Shown piece after piece: positions 44,560 to 55,354 of a stretch of 60,175 bases of DNA; positions within the stretch are counted from its first letter, which is position 1, and every line of letters starts with the position of its first letter. This DNA is from Bacteroidaceae bacterium HV4-6-C5C. GTDB taxonomy: Bacteria; Bacteroidota; Bacteroidia; Bacteroidales; Bacteroidaceae. The stretch covers positions 1-60,175 of the forward strand of contig VOIU01000021.1 in the NCBI GenBank assembly GCA_007896885.1. The letters are read 5' to 3'. The position numbers and the translations under genes are program-made. The notes below the pieces were generated by a model. It was not told the DNA's origin, ran no database searches, and saw only the letters and a list, made by a program, of their open reading frames with translations.

Positions 44560-46608
44560 ATGGGACAAAATAGAACGACTTCCTTGTTCCCCAGAGAACA
44601 AGTTATGAATAGTCTTAAACAATCATTCGTAAAGTTGAATCCGCGGATGATGGTTAAGAACCCTATTATATTTACGGTTGAGGTAGTGACTTTGATTATG
44701 TTTGTAGTCACATTTTTATCTTTGAGTACTTCAGAATACGGGGCATTCGGATATAATTTATTTGTATTTATCATTTTGTTTGTGACTCTGTTGTTTGCCA
44801 ACTTTGCAGAAGCCATTGCTGAAGCTCGTGGTAAGGCACAAGCTGATAGCCTGCGAAAAACGCGTGAAGAGACTCCAGCACGGCTTTTAGAGAATGGAGT
44901 AATTCGAAATATAAGTAGTGCATCCCTCAAAAAAGGAGATGTATTTGTCTGCGAGGCGGGTGATACCATCCCGGCAGATGGTGAGATAATAGAAGGACTT
45001 GCTTCTATTGACGAAAGTGCGATTACCGGTGAGTCGGCGCCCGTCATTCGTGAAGCGGGCGGCGATAAGAGCTCTGTGACAGGTGGTACGAAAGTTCTTT
45101 CCGATAAGATAGAAGTGGAAGTTACCCAGCAACCGGGAGAAAGTTTTTTAGATAAAATGATTGCTCTCGTTGAAGGAGCCAGCCGTCAGAAAACACCAAA
45201 TGAAATAGCACTGACCATTTTGTTAGCGGGTTTTACTCTGGTATTTATCATTGTATGTGTGACTTTGATACCTTTTGCCGACTACACTAATGTCGATCAT
45301 CCGGGGACTTATATTTCTATTGCAGCTATTCTGTCTCTTTTTGTCTGTCTGATTCCCACGACTATTGGAGGATTGCTCTCTGCAATTGGTATTGCGGGAA
45401 TGGATCGTGCACTTCGTGCCAATGTGATCACAAAATCGGGTAAGGCAGTTGAGACCGCAGGAGATATCGATACTTTACTACTCGATAAGACCGGTACGAT
45501 AACAATCGGAAATCGCAAGGCAACAAAGTTCCATGTAGCTCCGGGAGTTGATGAACGGACATTTATAGAATATTGCCTGTTGGCTTCTTTGTCCGATGAA
45601 ACTCCTGAAGGGAAATCTATTATTGAATTGGGGCGTGAACTGGGCTTTAGAATGCGAAATCTGAATACAACAGGTGTGCGCATGATTCGCTTCTCGGCAG
45701 AAACAAAATGTTCGGGTGTTGATTTGGCAGATGGTGTTCAAATTCGTAAAGGTGCTTTCGACACTATTCGCAAAATGGTGGAGACTGCGGGAAATGCTTT
45801 CCCTATAGAGATAGAAGATCATATTCATACCATATCGGGCAACGGAGGAACGCCATTGGTGGTTTGTGTAAATAGCAAAGTAGTTGGAGTTATCGAATTG
45901 CAGGACATTATCAAGCCGGGCATTCGGGAACGCTTCGAACGTCTACGTAAGATGGGAGTGAAAACAGTTATGGTCACCGGTGACAATCCTCTGACTGCTA
46001 AATATATTGCAGAGAAGGCCGGAGTGGATGACTTTATAGCCGAAGCCAAACCGGAAGATAAGATGGAATACATAAAGCGAGAGCAACAATCAGGCAAATT
46101 GGTTGCCATGATGGGAGACGGAACAAATGATGCTCCCGCCTTGGCTCAGGCTAATGTAGGCGTAGCTATGAATAGTGGGACACAGGCGGCAAAGGAGGCA
46201 GGGAATATGGTTGACTTGGATAATGACCCTACAAAACTGATTGAAATTGTGGAGATTGGTAAGCAGCTATTGATGACACGGGGTACATTGACCACATTTT
46301 CCATTGCCAATGATGTGGCCAAATATTTTGCTATTGTTCCGGCTCTCTTTATGGTGACAATTCCGGAATTGGGAGCTTTGAATATAATGAAACTGCATAG
46401 CCCCGAGAGTGCAATTCTCTCTGCCATCATATTCAATGCAATTATTATCCCGGCTTTGATACCGTTGGCATTGCGCGGAGTACAATATAAGCCTATAGGA
46501 GCTTCGGCATTATTACGCCGTAACTTATTTATTTATGGCTTGGGAGGCGTGATTGTACCGTTTCTCGGAATTAAACTTATCGATTTACTTGTAGGGCTTT
46601 TCTTTTAA
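44560..46608 (+). CDS. kdpB: Potassium-transporting P-type ATPase subunit KdpB
   Basis: A 682-residue P-type ATPase. Actuator motif TGESAPV (156-162), phosphorylation site D309 in [17 protein letters not shown] and [18 protein letters not shown] hinge motifs are intact. It hydrolyses ATP to drive K+ through KdpA. The ATG at 44560, 21 bp after the kdpA stop, was chosen over a TTG two codons earlier. Confidence 0.97.
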   Translation: MGQNRTTSLFPREQVMNSLKQSFVKLNPRMMVKNPIIFTVEVVTLIMFVVTFLSLSTSEYGAFGYNLFVFIILFVTLLFANFAEAIAEARGKAQADSLRKTREETPARLLENGVIRNISSASLKKGDVFVCEAGDTIPADGEIIEGLASIDESAITGESAPVIREAGGDKSSVTGGTKVLSDKIEVEVTQQPGESFLDKMIALVEGASRQKTPNEIALTILLAGFTLVFIIVCVTLIPFADYTNVDHPGTYISIAAILSLFVCLIPTTIGGLLSAIGIAGMDRALRANVITKSGKAVETAGDIDTLLLDKTGTITIGNRKATKFHVAPGVDERTFIEYCLLASLSDETPEGKSIIELGRELGFRMRNLNTTGVRMIRFSAETKCSGVDLADGVQIRKGAFDTIRKMVETAGNAFPIEIEDHIHTISGNGGTPLVVCVNSKVVGVIELQDIIKPGIRERFERLRKMGVKTVMVTGDNPLTAKYIAEKAGVDDFIAEAKPEDKMEYIKREQQSGKLVAMMGDGTNDAPALAQANVGVAMNSGTQAAKEAGNMVDLDNDPTKLIEIVEIGKQLLMTRGTLTTFSIANDVAKYFAIVPALFMVTIPELGALNIMKLHSPESAILSAIIFNAIIIPALIPLALRGVQYKPIGASALLRRNLFIYGLGGVIVPFLGIKLIDLLVGLFF

Positions 46609-46669
46609 TATGGAATTATATTTTAGTTTGAAATAGTTGGCTGTAATCAATAAAAAACAGATTGTAAAG

Positions 46670-47242
46670 ATGAAAACAATATTGAAATCCATAAAAATAA
46701 CGCTTGTCTTTTGCGTGTTTCTTTCTATTTTCTATGTATTTGTTTTATGGGCTTTTGCTAAGTTTGCGGGTCCTAACAAAGGAAATGTAGAAGTCTTGTC
46801 TGCAAAAGGTAAAGTTGTCGGGGCTGCGAATATAGGGCAGTCATTTACTAAAGATATCTACTTCTGGAGCAGGCCATCTTCGGCTGGTGAAGGTTATGAT
46901 GCGTCCGGTTCGGCGGGTAGTAATAAAGGTCCCTCTAACTCTGTATATCTTGCAGTTGTCAATGCACGCATTGATACTTTTTTGGTGCATCATCCTTATC
47001 TGAAACGTAAGGATGTTCCGGCTGAGATGGTTACGGCAAGTGGTTCCGGTCTTGATCCTGATATAACTTCGGACTGTGCTTATATCCAGGTAAAACGTAT
47101 AGCCTGGGCAAGGGGAATGACAGAAAAAGATGTCAAGGAGATAGTCGACAAGACGGTTCAGAAGCCTTTATTTGGCTTATTTGGAAAAGAAAGTGTAAAC
47201 GTGCTGAAGCTAAATATCGCATTGGATGAGGCTAGAAGGTAA
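46670..47242 (+). CDS. kdpC: Potassium-transporting ATPase subunit KdpC
   Basis: A 190-residue subunit with one N-terminal membrane helix (ITLVFCVFLSIFYVFVLWAF) and a periplasmic domain with family motifs IGQSFTKDIYFWSRPS, GSNKGPSN, PAEMVTASGSGLDPDI and FGLFGKESVNVLKLN. It assists KdpB nucleotide affinity/K+ binding. The ATG at 46670 was preferred to an in-frame TTG at 46637. Confidence 0.95.
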   Translation: MKTILKSIKITLVFCVFLSIFYVFVLWAFAKFAGPNKGNVEVLSAKGKVVGAANIGQSFTKDIYFWSRPSSAGEGYDASGSAGSNKGPSNSVYLAVVNARIDTFLVHHPYLKRKDVPAEMVTASGSGLDPDITSDCAYIQVKRIAWARGMTEKDVKEIVDKTVQKPLFGLFGKESVNVLKLNIALDEARR

Positions 47243-47381
47243 GGCTATAAAATAACCGCCTGAATAAACAGAGCCTACGGTCTTATAAAAAGGACAATGA
47301 TAACTTAAAAACAAATGATTTCTGATCGTAGTTTTGTATTTTTGTTATAGATATAATGTCCGGTCGTATAATGTAAACATT

Positions 47382-48503
47382 ATGAATGGAGAGAATAACG
47401 TGCAACATTTCCTTGACTTGATCAAAAAATCTCGTCGCGGTAAGTTTAAAATATATATAGGTATGATTGCCGGAGTAGGTAAATCATATCGTATGCTTCA
47501 AGAGGCTCATGACTTATTGGATAATGGGATTGGGGTCCAGATTGGTTATATCGAAACACATGGACGTGCTGCCACTGAAGCTTTGATGGATGGTTTGCCT
47601 GTTATTCCGCGCAGGAAGATATTTTATAAAGGGAAAGAACTTGAGGAAATGGATTTGGATGCTATCATCCGCATACGTCCGGAGATCGTAATTGTTGATG
47701 AGCTTGCTCATACCAATGTGGAAGGAAGTCGGAATGAGAAACGTTGGCAGGATGTCTTGGAACTTTTGGATGAAGGCATTAATGTCATTTCCGCTGTTAA
47801 TATTCAACATATTGAAAGTCTGAACGAAGATATTCAAGGAATATCAGGTATAGAGGTTAAGGAACGTATCCCCGATAGTGTACTTCAGGAAGCCGATGAA
47901 GTGGTTAATATCGATTTGACTGCGGAAGAGCTGATTACCAGATTAAAAGCCGGCAAGATTTATAAACCCGAAAAGGTAAATGTTGCATTGAAGAATTTCT
48001 TCAAGACTGAAAACATTCTCCAATTACGTGAATTAGCTTTGAAGGAAGTTGCTCTTAGAGTAGAAAAGAAGGTGGAGAATGAAGTGGTGACGAGTGCAGG
48101 GTTTAGGCATGAAAAGTTTATGGCTTGTATCAGCAGTCATGAAAAAACGCCGCGACGGATTATAAGGAAAGCTGCGAGATTGGCTACCCGCTATAATACT
48201 TCGTTCATTGCATTTTATGTTCAGACCCCCCGTGAAAGTCTTGATCGTATTGGATTGGCCCGACAACGGCATTTACTCAATCATTTTAAGCTGGTCACTG
48301 AATTGGGAGGTGAGGTTATGCAAGTGCAATCTAGAGATATTTTGGGCAGCATTGTGTCAGCCTGCAAAGAAAGGCAGATAACTACAGTCTGTATGGGTTG
48401 TTTCTCTTTCAAATTGCCTAGTGCATTATTATTGATCTTGAAATATCGAAAATTTATGAACGATCTGTCCCAAGCGAATGTGGATTTGATTATACTCGCT
48501 TGA
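47382..48503 (+). CDS. kdpD: Truncated KdpD: osmosensitive sensor and USP-like domains without kinase
   Basis: A 373-residue protein equal to the cytoplasmic N-terminal part of KdpD. Residues ~15-225 are the KdpD sensor domain (GKFKIYIGMIAGVGKSYRML with a Walker-A-like GVGKSY, GYIETHGR, VDELAHTN, LNIQH-type VNIQHIESLN); residues ~235-373 are a universal-stress-protein-like domain. The transmembrane and histidine kinase parts found in enterobacterial KdpD are absent. A separate kinase gene starts 13 bp downstream. It probably senses K+ and modulates that kinase. An in-frame TTG at 47334 is a less likely start. Confidence 0.9.
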   Translation: MNGENNVQHFLDLIKKSRRGKFKIYIGMIAGVGKSYRMLQEAHDLLDNGIGVQIGYIETHGRAATEALMDGLPVIPRRKIFYKGKELEEMDLDAIIRIRPEIVIVDELAHTNVEGSRNEKRWQDVLELLDEGINVISAVNIQHIESLNEDIQGISGIEVKERIPDSVLQEADEVVNIDLTAEELITRLKAGKIYKPEKVNVALKNFFKTENILQLRELALKEVALRVEKKVENEVVTSAGFRHEKFMACISSHEKTPRRIIRKAARLATRYNTSFIAFYVQTPRESLDRIGLARQRHLLNHFKLVTELGGEVMQVQSRDILGSIVSACKERQITTVCMGCFSFKLPSALLLILKYRKFMNDLSQANVDLIILA

Positions 48504-48516
48504 GTCTTAGTTAGGA

Positions 48517-49962
48517 ATGAATATGAATATAAGAACGAAATTACTTCTAGGTATCGGCCTGTTAGCTGCAATGATTATTTTATTAGTGGCTTTGTCAGTT
48601 GTAAACTTACAGATATTGACTGCTACAGACCCTGACAGTCCTGCTGCCATGCCGGGACTTGACCGGGCTTTGCTTTGGATATCCGTGACAGGGATTATTA
48701 GTGTTTTTATCAGTGTATTCTTGCTGATATGGCTTCCACATACTATAGAAAAGCCAATAAAGGAATTGACGAATGGTATTATGGAAATCGCAAACCATAA
48801 TTATGACAAGCGATTGAATATGCAGGATAAAGCCGAATTTCGTGAAGTTGCCGATAACTTTAACCGTATGGCCGAGCGACTGAAAAAGTATCGTGAAAAT
48901 ACATTGACGGATATTCTGTCGGGCAAAAAGTTCATTGAAGCAATCGTTAACAGTATCCATGAACCTATTATTGGTTTGAATCGGGACAGGGAGATTCTTT
49001 TCATTAACAAGGAAGCACTAAATGTGCTGAATTTGAAAAAGGAAGAGGCACTGCATCAGTCAGCTGAAGAACTGTCCTTAAAAAATGATTTGTTGAGACG
49101 TTTAATTCGGGAATTGATTTCATCTGATGCAAAGAAAGAACCCTTAAAAATCTATGCCGATAATAAGGAGAGTTATTTCCAAGCCTCCTATATTCCGATA
49201 GTAGGTACAGATATCGCTCCCGATGAGCCTCGCGCTTTAGGTGATCTTATCTTGTTGCAGAATATAACGGAGTTCAAAGAGTTGGATAGTGCGAAGACAA
49301 CATTCATATCTACTATATCACATGAGTTGAAAACGCCGATTGCTGCGATATTAATGAGCTTACAATTGCTTGAAGATAAGCGAATAGGCATGCTAAATGA
49401 GGAACAGGAACAGCTTTCCAGTAGTATAAAGGAAAGTGCCGATCGTCTTCTTGGCATTGCAAGTGAGTTGCTCAACATGACTCAAGTGGAAGCAGGAAAA
49501 CTAAACTTGATTCCTAAAATTACGAAACCCATTGAACTTATTGAGTATGCAATAAAAGCCAACCAAGTACAGGCCGATAAATTTGGTATACAAATTGAAG
49601 TGGAATACCCCGAAGAGAAGATTCCAAAACTGTTTGTTGATAGTGAGAAAATTGCTTGGGTGTTGACTAACCTTTTGAGTAATGCAATTCGTTATTCCAA
49701 AGAGAATGCTAGGGTTATCATTGGTGCCCAACAAGACGCGGATGGTATAGAACTCTATGTTCAGGATTTTGGAAGGGGAATTGATCCAAGGTATCATCAA
49801 AGTATTTTTGATCGTTATTTTCGTGTACCCGGGACAAAAGTTCAGGGTAGTGGTTTAGGCTTGTCAATTTCAAAAGATTTTATTGAGGCTCATGGGGGAA
49901 CCCTTTCCGTTGAGAGTGAATTGGGTAGGGGAAGCCGTTTTATAATCCGTCTTAAAGCTTAA
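48517..49962 (+). CDS. Membrane sensor histidine kinase partnered with the truncated KdpD
   Basis: A 481-residue kinase with two N-terminal membrane helices (~7-29 and ~48-70), a HAMP domain (~72-125), a PAS domain (~145-255), HisKA with phospho-acceptor His in FISTISHELKTP, and an HATPase domain with NLLSNAIRYS, DFGRGI and GSGLGLSI. It is the natural phosphodonor for the NtrC-type regulator at 40946. A start at 48523 (third codon, ATG) has a slightly better upstream AGGA; both are possible. Confidence 0.92.
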   Translation: MNMNIRTKLLLGIGLLAAMIILLVALSVVNLQILTATDPDSPAAMPGLDRALLWISVTGIISVFISVFLLIWLPHTIEKPIKELTNGIMEIANHNYDKRLNMQDKAEFREVADNFNRMAERLKKYRENTLTDILSGKKFIEAIVNSIHEPIIGLNRDREILFINKEALNVLNLKKEEALHQSAEELSLKNDLLRRLIRELISSDAKKEPLKIYADNKESYFQASYIPIVGTDIAPDEPRALGDLILLQNITEFKELDSAKTTFISTISHELKTPIAAILMSLQLLEDKRIGMLNEEQEQLSSSIKESADRLLGIASELLNMTQVEAGKLNLIPKITKPIELIEYAIKANQVQADKFGIQIEVEYPEEKIPKLFVDSEKIAWVLTNLLSNAIRYSKENARVIIGAQQDADGIELYVQDFGRGIDPRYHQSIFDRYFRVPGTKVQGSGLGLSISKDFIEAHGGTLSVESELGRGSRFIIRLKA

Positions 49963-50023
49963 GGGCGGATATAAAAAAAAGACCGCCAAGAGTGGAAGCC
50001 TCCCAACAGTCGATATTTTTTTG

Positions 50024-50097
50024 TAGCGGGACCCGGGATTGAACCGGGGACCTCATGATTATGAATCATGCGCTCTAACCAGCTGAGCTATCCCGCC
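50024..50097 (-). tRNA. tRNA-Met (anticodon CAT)
   Basis: Read on the minus strand the sequence folds as a complete cloverleaf: acceptor GGCGGGA with TCCCGCT (a G-U first pair), D-arm AGCTCAGCTGGTTAGAGC, anticodon stem CATGA/TCATG with loop TTCATAA giving anticodon CAT, and TpsiC arm with GGTTCGAATCC. Discriminator A; CCA is not encoded. The first base pair and anticodon stem fit elongator Met better than initiator; tRNA-Ile2 (lysidine) cannot be excluded by eye. Confidence 0.93.
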
Positions 50098-50117
50098 ATC
50101 ATTTCTTATTTGCGGGT

Positions 50118-50149
50118 GCAAAGATAATTCATTTCTTTAAAGTACCAAA
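50118..50149 (-). promoter_or_regulatory. tRNA-Met promoter
   Basis: On the minus strand: -33 TTTG (50146-50149), 19 bp, then -7 TATCTTTGC (50118-50126), directly followed by ACCCGC. The same TTTGCACCCGC string occurs at the promoter near the window end. Confidence 0.7.
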
Positions 50150-50341
50150 ATATTAGTGGCTTTTTTCTTGGCGATGTTTCTCCGAATATCCCGTTGATAA
50201 TAATAAGTAGACTTCTCAATGCCGTCTTTACAAGCCTTTTAGAGATTATATCTGCCGCATAAAAGAAATTCCACTAAATATGTCTTGTTATTAGAAAAAA
50301 GTCTTTATCTTGCCGACGCAATAGAACAAGCATAATCAATT

Positions 50342-50728
50342 ATGGAACGACAAAAAATCCATCGGGAATATCTTCTTAATGCCACTTCCAAAAGTATTAT
50401 ATGGTCGGCAATAAGCACTCCTACAGGTCTGGAGGGCTGGTTTGCAGACAAAGTGGAGTCGGATGATAAAATAGTTTCTTTTTATTGGGGGAAGACAGAA
50501 CGACGCGATGCCGAGATTATTGCAGTACGGATGTTTTCTTTTATACGCTTTCGTTGGCTGGATGACAAAAACGAAAGAGAGTATTTTGAACTTAAAATGA
50601 CAAATAATGAATTGACAAATGATTTTGTCTTAGAGGTTACTGATTTTACCGAAAAAGATGAGGCTAATGATATGTGCGAATTGTGGGATTCTCAGGTGGA
50701 TACTCTACGAAGAACTTGTGGTTTTTAG
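50342..50728 (+). CDS. START-like (SRPBCC/AHSA1-type) domain protein
   Basis: A 128-residue cytoplasmic protein of the START/AHSA1-like fold: IHREYLLNATSKSIIWSAISTP opening, GLEGWFADKV, and a C-terminal amphipathic helix (ELWDSQVDTLRRTCGF). These small proteins are very common and conserved in Bacteroidales, located beside an LptF/G gene as here. Ligand and role are unknown. There is no signal peptide. Confidence 0.8.
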   Translation: MERQKIHREYLLNATSKSIIWSAISTPTGLEGWFADKVESDDKIVSFYWGKTERRDAEIIAVRMFSFIRFRWLDDKNEREYFELKMTNNELTNDFVLEVTDFTEKDEANDMCELWDSQVDTLRRTCGF

Positions 50729-50770
50729 TTAACTTTCGATTAAAAATTTCTTGTGCATCTTTTTTTGTGC

Positions 50771-50779
50771 TAATTTTGT
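50771..50779 (+). promoter_or_regulatory. -7 promoter box of the LptF/G-ribBA unit
   Basis: TAATTTTGT matches TAnnTTTG, 24 bp before the ATG at 50804. Confidence 0.45.
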
Positions 50780-50803
50780 GTCCTCATAGTATGGTACAAT
50801 AAA

Positions 50804-52729
50804 ATGCTGCGCATAAAAAAGTTAGATATATTTATCCTGAAAAGTTTCTGCTTACTGTTTTCAGGTACATTTTTTATTTGTCTATTCATCTTCATGATGC
50901 AATTTCTATGGAGATATGTAGACGAATTGGTTGGCAAAGGATTGGAATTGCACGTTCTTGCCCAGTTTTTCTTCTATTCAGCTTTGACTTTGGTACCGGC
51001 GTCTTTGCCTTTAGCTGTACTGCTTGCAGCATTAATTACTTTTGGAAATTTTGGAGAGCGTTTTGAATTACTTGCAATGAAAGCTGCGGGTATTTCCTTG
51101 CTTAAAGTGATGAGACCTTTGATTGTCTTTACTTTGATTATTTGCGCAGTTTCTTTCTATTTCCAAAATGTAATAGGTCCTCAAGCTCAGACGAAACTGT
51201 GGACTTTATTAATTTCCATGAAGCAAAAATCTCCAGAGCTTGATATTCCGGAAGGTGTTTTTTATAGTGAAATTGAGGGCTATAATCTTTATGTAAAGCA
51301 TAAGAACAGAGATACCGGCGTGTTGTATGATGTACTTATTTATAACTTTGATAAAGGTTTTGAAAATGCTCAAATTATAAAAGCAGACTCAGGTAAACTT
51401 GAAATGACTGCCGACAAAAGGCATTTGTATCTTCACTTATATAGTGGCGAGTTATTTGAAAATCTAGCTTCGCAAAATATGAGCCAGGCAAATGTACCCT
51501 ATCGTCGTGAGGCATTTAGTGAGAAACATGCCATCATAGAATTTAATTCCGATTTTAGTATGGTGGACGCTGGGGTAATGAGTTCCCAGTCCAATGGAAA
51601 AGATATGAAGATGTTGCAGAGTGCTATTGATTCAATGAAAATATTAACCGATAGTATAGGACATGCCTATTATCAGCAAGCTATGAGTGGACCTTATCTA
51701 GTGACTTCCGGACTGACTAAAATGGATACAGTACGTATAGAGCACGCTCGTGCCAAAGTTTATAATTTGGATAGTCTTTTCAATTCTTCTACATTACTTC
51801 AAAAGCAAAAAGTCCTTGCTTCTGCTCTGAATCGTGCTGAAAGTACGGGAAGTGATTGGAATTTCAAAAGCTTTAATATCACGCAGACAGAGAGTAATCT
51901 TCGCCGGCATATGACTGCCTGGCATGAAAAGTTGACGCTGTCTTTAGCCTGTTTGATCTTCTTCTTTATTGGTGCCCCATTAGGGGGGATTATTCGCAAA
52001 GGAGGAATCGGAATGCCGGTTGTTGTTTCGGTGCTTATATTCATTATTTATTATATCATCAATAATACAGGGTATAAAATGGCTCGGGATGGTAAATGGA
52101 TTGTCTGGATGGGTATGTGGACCAGTACTGCTGTGCTTGCTCCATTAGGTGCATTTCTTACCTATAAATCAAATAACGACTCTGTCGTCTTCAATGCGGA
52201 TGCATACATTAACTGGTTTAAAAAGATAGCAGGCATACGTAGCGTTCGCCATCTCTTCCGTAAAGAAGTTATTATTATAGATCCCGATTATAGTCGTCTT
52301 TCGAGTGATTTGAATACTTTAAATATTGATTGTCGCTCTTATGCAGGCAAAAAGAAGCTTGTTCATGCACCAAATTACTTTAGAATGTGGATGGGAGCCA
52401 ATATCCGTGATGAAGATATGGTGAAAATAAATGATAATATGGAGCGTCTCGTGGAAGAGATGTCGAACACAAAATATCCTTCATTATTAATTCTGCTGAA
52501 CAATTATCCCGTAATTCCTGTTCACGCTCATGTACGCCCTTTCCGGAATTACTGGCTGAATTTACTTTGTGGAGTTATATTCCCTCTGGGATTGTTCTTC
52601 TATTTCCGTATTTGGGCTTTTCGCTTACGGTTAAGTAAGGATCTAGATCGTATAATTAAGACTAATGAAGACGTTATAAATTTGATAGAAACTAATTTGA
52701 AAAATAGTATAGAGAATGGAAAAAGTTAA
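50804..52729 (+). CDS. LptF/LptG-family permease (YjgP/YjgQ)
   Basis: A 641-residue inner-membrane protein of the LPS-export ABC permease family. N-terminal helices contain [20 protein letters not shown], the [22 protein letters not shown] coupling segment and [15 protein letters not shown]; a periplasmic beta-jellyroll follows (~130-240), then C-terminal helices with [20 protein letters not shown] and [13 protein letters not shown]. It would move LPS from the inner membrane toward the Lpt bridge. It is larger than enterobacterial LptF (~365) because of a mid-protein insertion and an extra C-terminal region with another helix, which is usual for Bacteroidota. Its end overlaps ribBA by 14 bp. 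Confidence 0.9.
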   Translation: MLRIKKLDIFILKSFCLLFSGTFFICLFIFMMQFLWRYVDELVGKGLELHVLAQFFFYSALTLVPASLPLAVLLAALITFGNFGERFELLAMKAAGISLLKVMRPLIVFTLIICAVSFYFQNVIGPQAQTKLWTLLISMKQKSPELDIPEGVFYSEIEGYNLYVKHKNRDTGVLYDVLIYNFDKGFENAQIIKADSGKLEMTADKRHLYLHLYSGELFENLASQNMSQANVPYRREAFSEKHAIIEFNSDFSMVDAGVMSSQSNGKDMKMLQSAIDSMKILTDSIGHAYYQQAMSGPYLVTSGLTKMDTVRIEHARAKVYNLDSLFNSSTLLQKQKVLASALNRAESTGSDWNFKSFNITQTESNLRRHMTAWHEKLTLSLACLIFFFIGAPLGGIIRKGGIGMPVVVSVLIFIIYYIINNTGYKMARDGKWIVWMGMWTSTAVLAPLGAFLTYKSNNDSVVFNADAYINWFKKIAGIRSVRHLFRKEVIIIDPDYSRLSSDLNTLNIDCRSYAGKKKLVHAPNYFRMWMGANIRDEDMVKINDNMERLVEEMSNTKYPSLLILLNNYPVIPVHAHVRPFRNYWLNLLCGVIFPLGLFFYFRIWAFRLRLSKDLDRIIKTNEDVINLIETNLKNSIENGKS

Positions 52730-53930
52730 ATTAAATACAATAGAAGAAGCTATCGCCGACTTTAAATCAGGAGAATTTGTCGTTGTAGTGGATGATGAGG
52801 ATCGTGAAAATGAGGGTGATCTTATTATTGCCGCAGAGAAAGTAACTCCGGAAAAGGTAAACTTCATGCTGAAACACGCCAGGGGAGTGCTTTGTGCTCC
52901 TGTGACGATATCACGTTGCAAGGAATTGGATTTACCTCATCAAGTTTTAGATAATACTTCTGTTCTGGGTACGCCTTTTACTGTAACTATTGATAAACTG
53001 GAAGGATGCTCTACCGGAGTATCGGCAGCAGACCGTGCTGCTACTATAAACGCATTGGCTGATCCGGCTTCTACACCAGAGACTTTTGGCCGTCCTGGGC
53101 ACATCAATCCGCTGTATGCACAGGAAAAAGGTGTCCTTCGCCGTGCCGGTCATACCGAAGCTGCTATAGATATGGCTCGTTTGGCTGGTTTATATCCTGC
53201 GGCAGCTCTTATGGAAATAATGAGTGAAGATGGTACTATGGCCAGATTGCCCGAATTGCGCAAGATGGCTGATGATCATAATTTGAAGTTGATTTCTATT
53301 CGTGATCTTATAGCATACCGTTTAAGACAAGAATCTATTGTTGAAAAAGGTGTTGAAGTGAATATGCCGACTGAATATGGTTCTTTCCACATGATTCCTT
53401 TTAGACAAAAGTCTAATGGTTTGGAGCATGTTGCTCTAATAAAAGGAGACTGGGCATCTGATGAACCCATACTGGTTCGTGTTCATTCTTCTTGTGTGAC
53501 AGGTGATATCTTTGGCTCGAAACGTTGTGACTGTGGAGAACAGCTGCATAAGGCGATGGAAATGATAGAGAAAGCAGGTAAAGGGGTCATTGTGTATTTG
53601 AATCAGGAAGGTCGTGGTATCGGACTCATGGAAAAAATTAAAGCTTATAAATTACAGGAAGATGGTATGGATACTGTTGATGCCAATATTGTTTTAGGAC
53701 ATTTAGCTGATGAACGTGATTACGGTGTCGGGGCACAGATATTGCGTGAATTGGGAGTTCACAAAATGAATTTAATGACTAATAATCCAGTTAAACGTGT
53801 CGGACTTGAGGCTTATGGGTTAGAGATCAATGGTATTGTATCTATTGAAACCACTCCGAATCAATATAATGAGCGATATTTGCATACTAAAAAAGAACGC
53901 ATGGGACATACACTTCATTTTAATAAGTAA
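52716..53930 (+). CDS. ribBA: Bifunctional 3,4-dihydroxy-2-butanone-4-phosphate synthase / GTP cyclohydrolase II
   Basis: A 404-residue riboflavin biosynthesis enzyme. Residues ~1-200 are the RibB domain ([59 protein letters not shown]); residues ~205-400 are RibA with the zinc cysteines in [20 protein letters not shown] and LTNNPVKR-type [11 protein letters not shown]. It makes both ribitol-side and pyrimidine-side precursors. The coding region begins within the end of the permease gene, which indicates translational coupling. Confidence 0.97.
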   Translation: MEKVKLNTIEEAIADFKSGEFVVVVDDEDRENEGDLIIAAEKVTPEKVNFMLKHARGVLCAPVTISRCKELDLPHQVLDNTSVLGTPFTVTIDKLEGCSTGVSAADRAATINALADPASTPETFGRPGHINPLYAQEKGVLRRAGHTEAAIDMARLAGLYPAAALMEIMSEDGTMARLPELRKMADDHNLKLISIRDLIAYRLRQESIVEKGVEVNMPTEYGSFHMIPFRQKSNGLEHVALIKGDWASDEPILVRVHSSCVTGDIFGSKRCDCGEQLHKAMEMIEKAGKGVIVYLNQEGRGIGLMEKIKAYKLQEDGMDTVDANIVLGHLADERDYGVGAQILRELGVHKMNLMTNNPVKRVGLEAYGLEINGIVSIETTPNQYNERYLHTKKERMGHTLHFNK

Positions 53931-54013
53931 GCTGTCTTTTTGTTTCCTAGAATCGAACTTTTTTGCTTAATTTGCAACCGGTTTTATGCTAAAATATTAA
54001 AATAGATAGAAAA

Positions 54014-55207
54014 ATGAATCAATTATCTGACCGTTTGAACAGTTTGTCGCCATCTGCAACGTTGGCAATGTCTCAAAAGAGTGCCGAACTTAAAGCTCAA
54101 GGCATTGATGTGATTAATCTTAGTGTGGGCGAACCCGATTTTAATACTCCCGATCACATAAAAGAGGCAGCTAAAAAAGCTATTGATGAGAATTACTCCC
54201 GTTATTCTCCCGTTCCAGGATACCCTGGTCTGAGAAATGCAATAGTGGAGAAACTTAGAAAGGAAAACGGTCTGGAATATACAGCAGCTCAGATTTCTTG
54301 TGCTAACGGTGCAAAACAATCTGTATGTAATGTGATTCTTGCTCTGGTAAATCCGGGTGATGAAGTTGTTGTTCCTGCTCCTTATTGGGTGAGCTATCCT
54401 GAAATGGTTAAACTGGCAGAAGGTACTCCGGTTATCGTCTCTGCAAGTATAGAGCAAGACTTTAAAATTACACCTGCACAATTGGATGAGGCTATTACGG
54501 CGAAGACAAAAGCATTGATTCTGTGTTCTCCTTCTAACCCGACAGGTTCTGTATATACCAAAGATGAATTGAAAGGATTGGCAGAGGTTCTCGCTAAGCA
54601 TCCACAGGTTGTTGTTATTGCTGATGAGATATATGAACATATAAATTATATTGGAAAGCATCAAAGCATTGCTCAATTTTCTGAAATGAAAGAACGTACC
54701 GTTATTGTTAATGGTGTTTCAAAGGCTTATGCTATGACTGGCTGGAGAATTGGTTTTATTGCTGCACCTGAATGGATTGTAAAGGCTTGCAATAAGCTTC
54801 AAGGTCAATATACTTCAGGCCCTTGTTCCGTGTCTCAAAAAGCTGCTGAAGCTGCATATACCGGAACACAACAGCCGGTTGATGATATGCGTAAAGCATT
54901 TGAACGTCGTCGTGACTTGATTGTAAAGTTGGCGAAAGAAGTTCCCGGTTTTGAAGTGAATGTTCCGCAGGGAGCTTTCTATCTGTTTCCTAAGTGCAGC
55001 TCATTCTTTGGAAAATCGGTTGGCGATCTGAAGATAGAGAATTCAGACGATTTAGCTCTTTATTTATTGGATGAAGCTCATGTAGCATGTGTTGGTGGCA
55101 CTTCCTTTGGTGCTCCTGAGTGTATTCGCATGAGTTATGCTACCAGTGACGAAAATATTGTGGAGGCGATTCACCGTATCAAAGAAGCATTAGCTAAGCT
55201 GAAATAA
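54014..55207 (+). CDS. Class I pyridoxal-phosphate aspartate aminotransferase
   Basis: A 397-residue cytoplasmic aminotransferase of fold type I, subgroup I-gamma: INLSVGEPDFNTPDHIKEAA, YSRYSPVPGYPGLRNAI, ANGAKQSVCNV, SPSNPTGSVY, IADEIYEHI and GVSKAYAMTGWRIGF, whose lysine binds PLP. It interconverts aspartate and glutamate with their 2-oxoacids; related subgroup enzymes can have other amino donors. Free-standing gene, ended by a bidirectional terminator shared with the ferredoxin side. Confidence 0.92.
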   Translation: MNQLSDRLNSLSPSATLAMSQKSAELKAQGIDVINLSVGEPDFNTPDHIKEAAKKAIDENYSRYSPVPGYPGLRNAIVEKLRKENGLEYTAAQISCANGAKQSVCNVILALVNPGDEVVVPAPYWVSYPEMVKLAEGTPVIVSASIEQDFKITPAQLDEAITAKTKALILCSPSNPTGSVYTKDELKGLAEVLAKHPQVVVIADEIYEHINYIGKHQSIAQFSEMKERTVIVNGVSKAYAMTGWRIGFIAAPEWIVKACNKLQGQYTSGPCSVSQKAAEAAYTGTQQPVDDMRKAFERRRDLIVKLAKEVPGFEVNVPQGAFYLFPKCSSFFGKSVGDLKIENSDDLALYLLDEAHVACVGGTSFGAPECIRMSYATSDENIVEAIHRIKEALAKLK

Positions 55208-55225
55208 TTGTTTCTAAAGATTATA

Positions 55226-55269
55226 TAAAAAAATCACCTTTCTATTCTGTAGGAAGGCGATTTTTTTTT
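55226..55269. terminator. Hairpin terminator after the aminotransferase gene
   Basis: A run of A, then ATCACCTTTCT and AGGAAGGCGAT as near-complementary arms (one mismatch, one G-U), then nine T. The A-run before and T-run after allow function on both strands. Confidence 0.75.
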
Positions 55270-55293
55270 GTATGATAGTGATTTTAATATTAT

Positions 55294-55343
55294 GAAAAAG
55301 AATAAGGCTGTTTCCGATAGAGGAAACAGCCTTATTCTTTTTC
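55294..55343. terminator. 22-bp perfect hairpin downstream of the ferredoxin gene
   Basis: Arms 55294-55315 and 55322-55343 are perfectly complementary over 22 bp with a 6-nt loop; the A-rich outer end becomes a U-rich tail on either strand (minus-strand end reads CTTTTTC). It lies 11 bp after the ferredoxin stop codon on the minus strand. Confidence 0.8.
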
Positions 55344-55354
55344 TTGTGATGTTA

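Noticed and set aside
44307..45047. 246-codon minus-strand frame antisense to kdpA/kdpB
   Set aside because: Fully overlaps well-conserved kdp coding sequence; the protein has low-complexity Asn/Ile/Ser composition typical of a reverse-strand shadow.
49964..49987. GGCGG...CCGCC hairpin after the kdp kinase gene
   Set aside because: Only a 5-bp stem with a long A-rich loop and no T-run; not convincing as a terminator.
50465..50475. Extra copy of GATAAAATAGT
   Set aside because: Inside the START-like coding sequence with no TAnnTTTG box at 22 bp; treated as chance. It shows that the 11-mer alone is not diagnostic and that the spacing matters.
54023..54676. 217-codon minus-strand frame antisense to the aminotransferase gene
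   Set aside because: Lies wholly inside a strongly conserved PLP enzyme; no recognisable domain.
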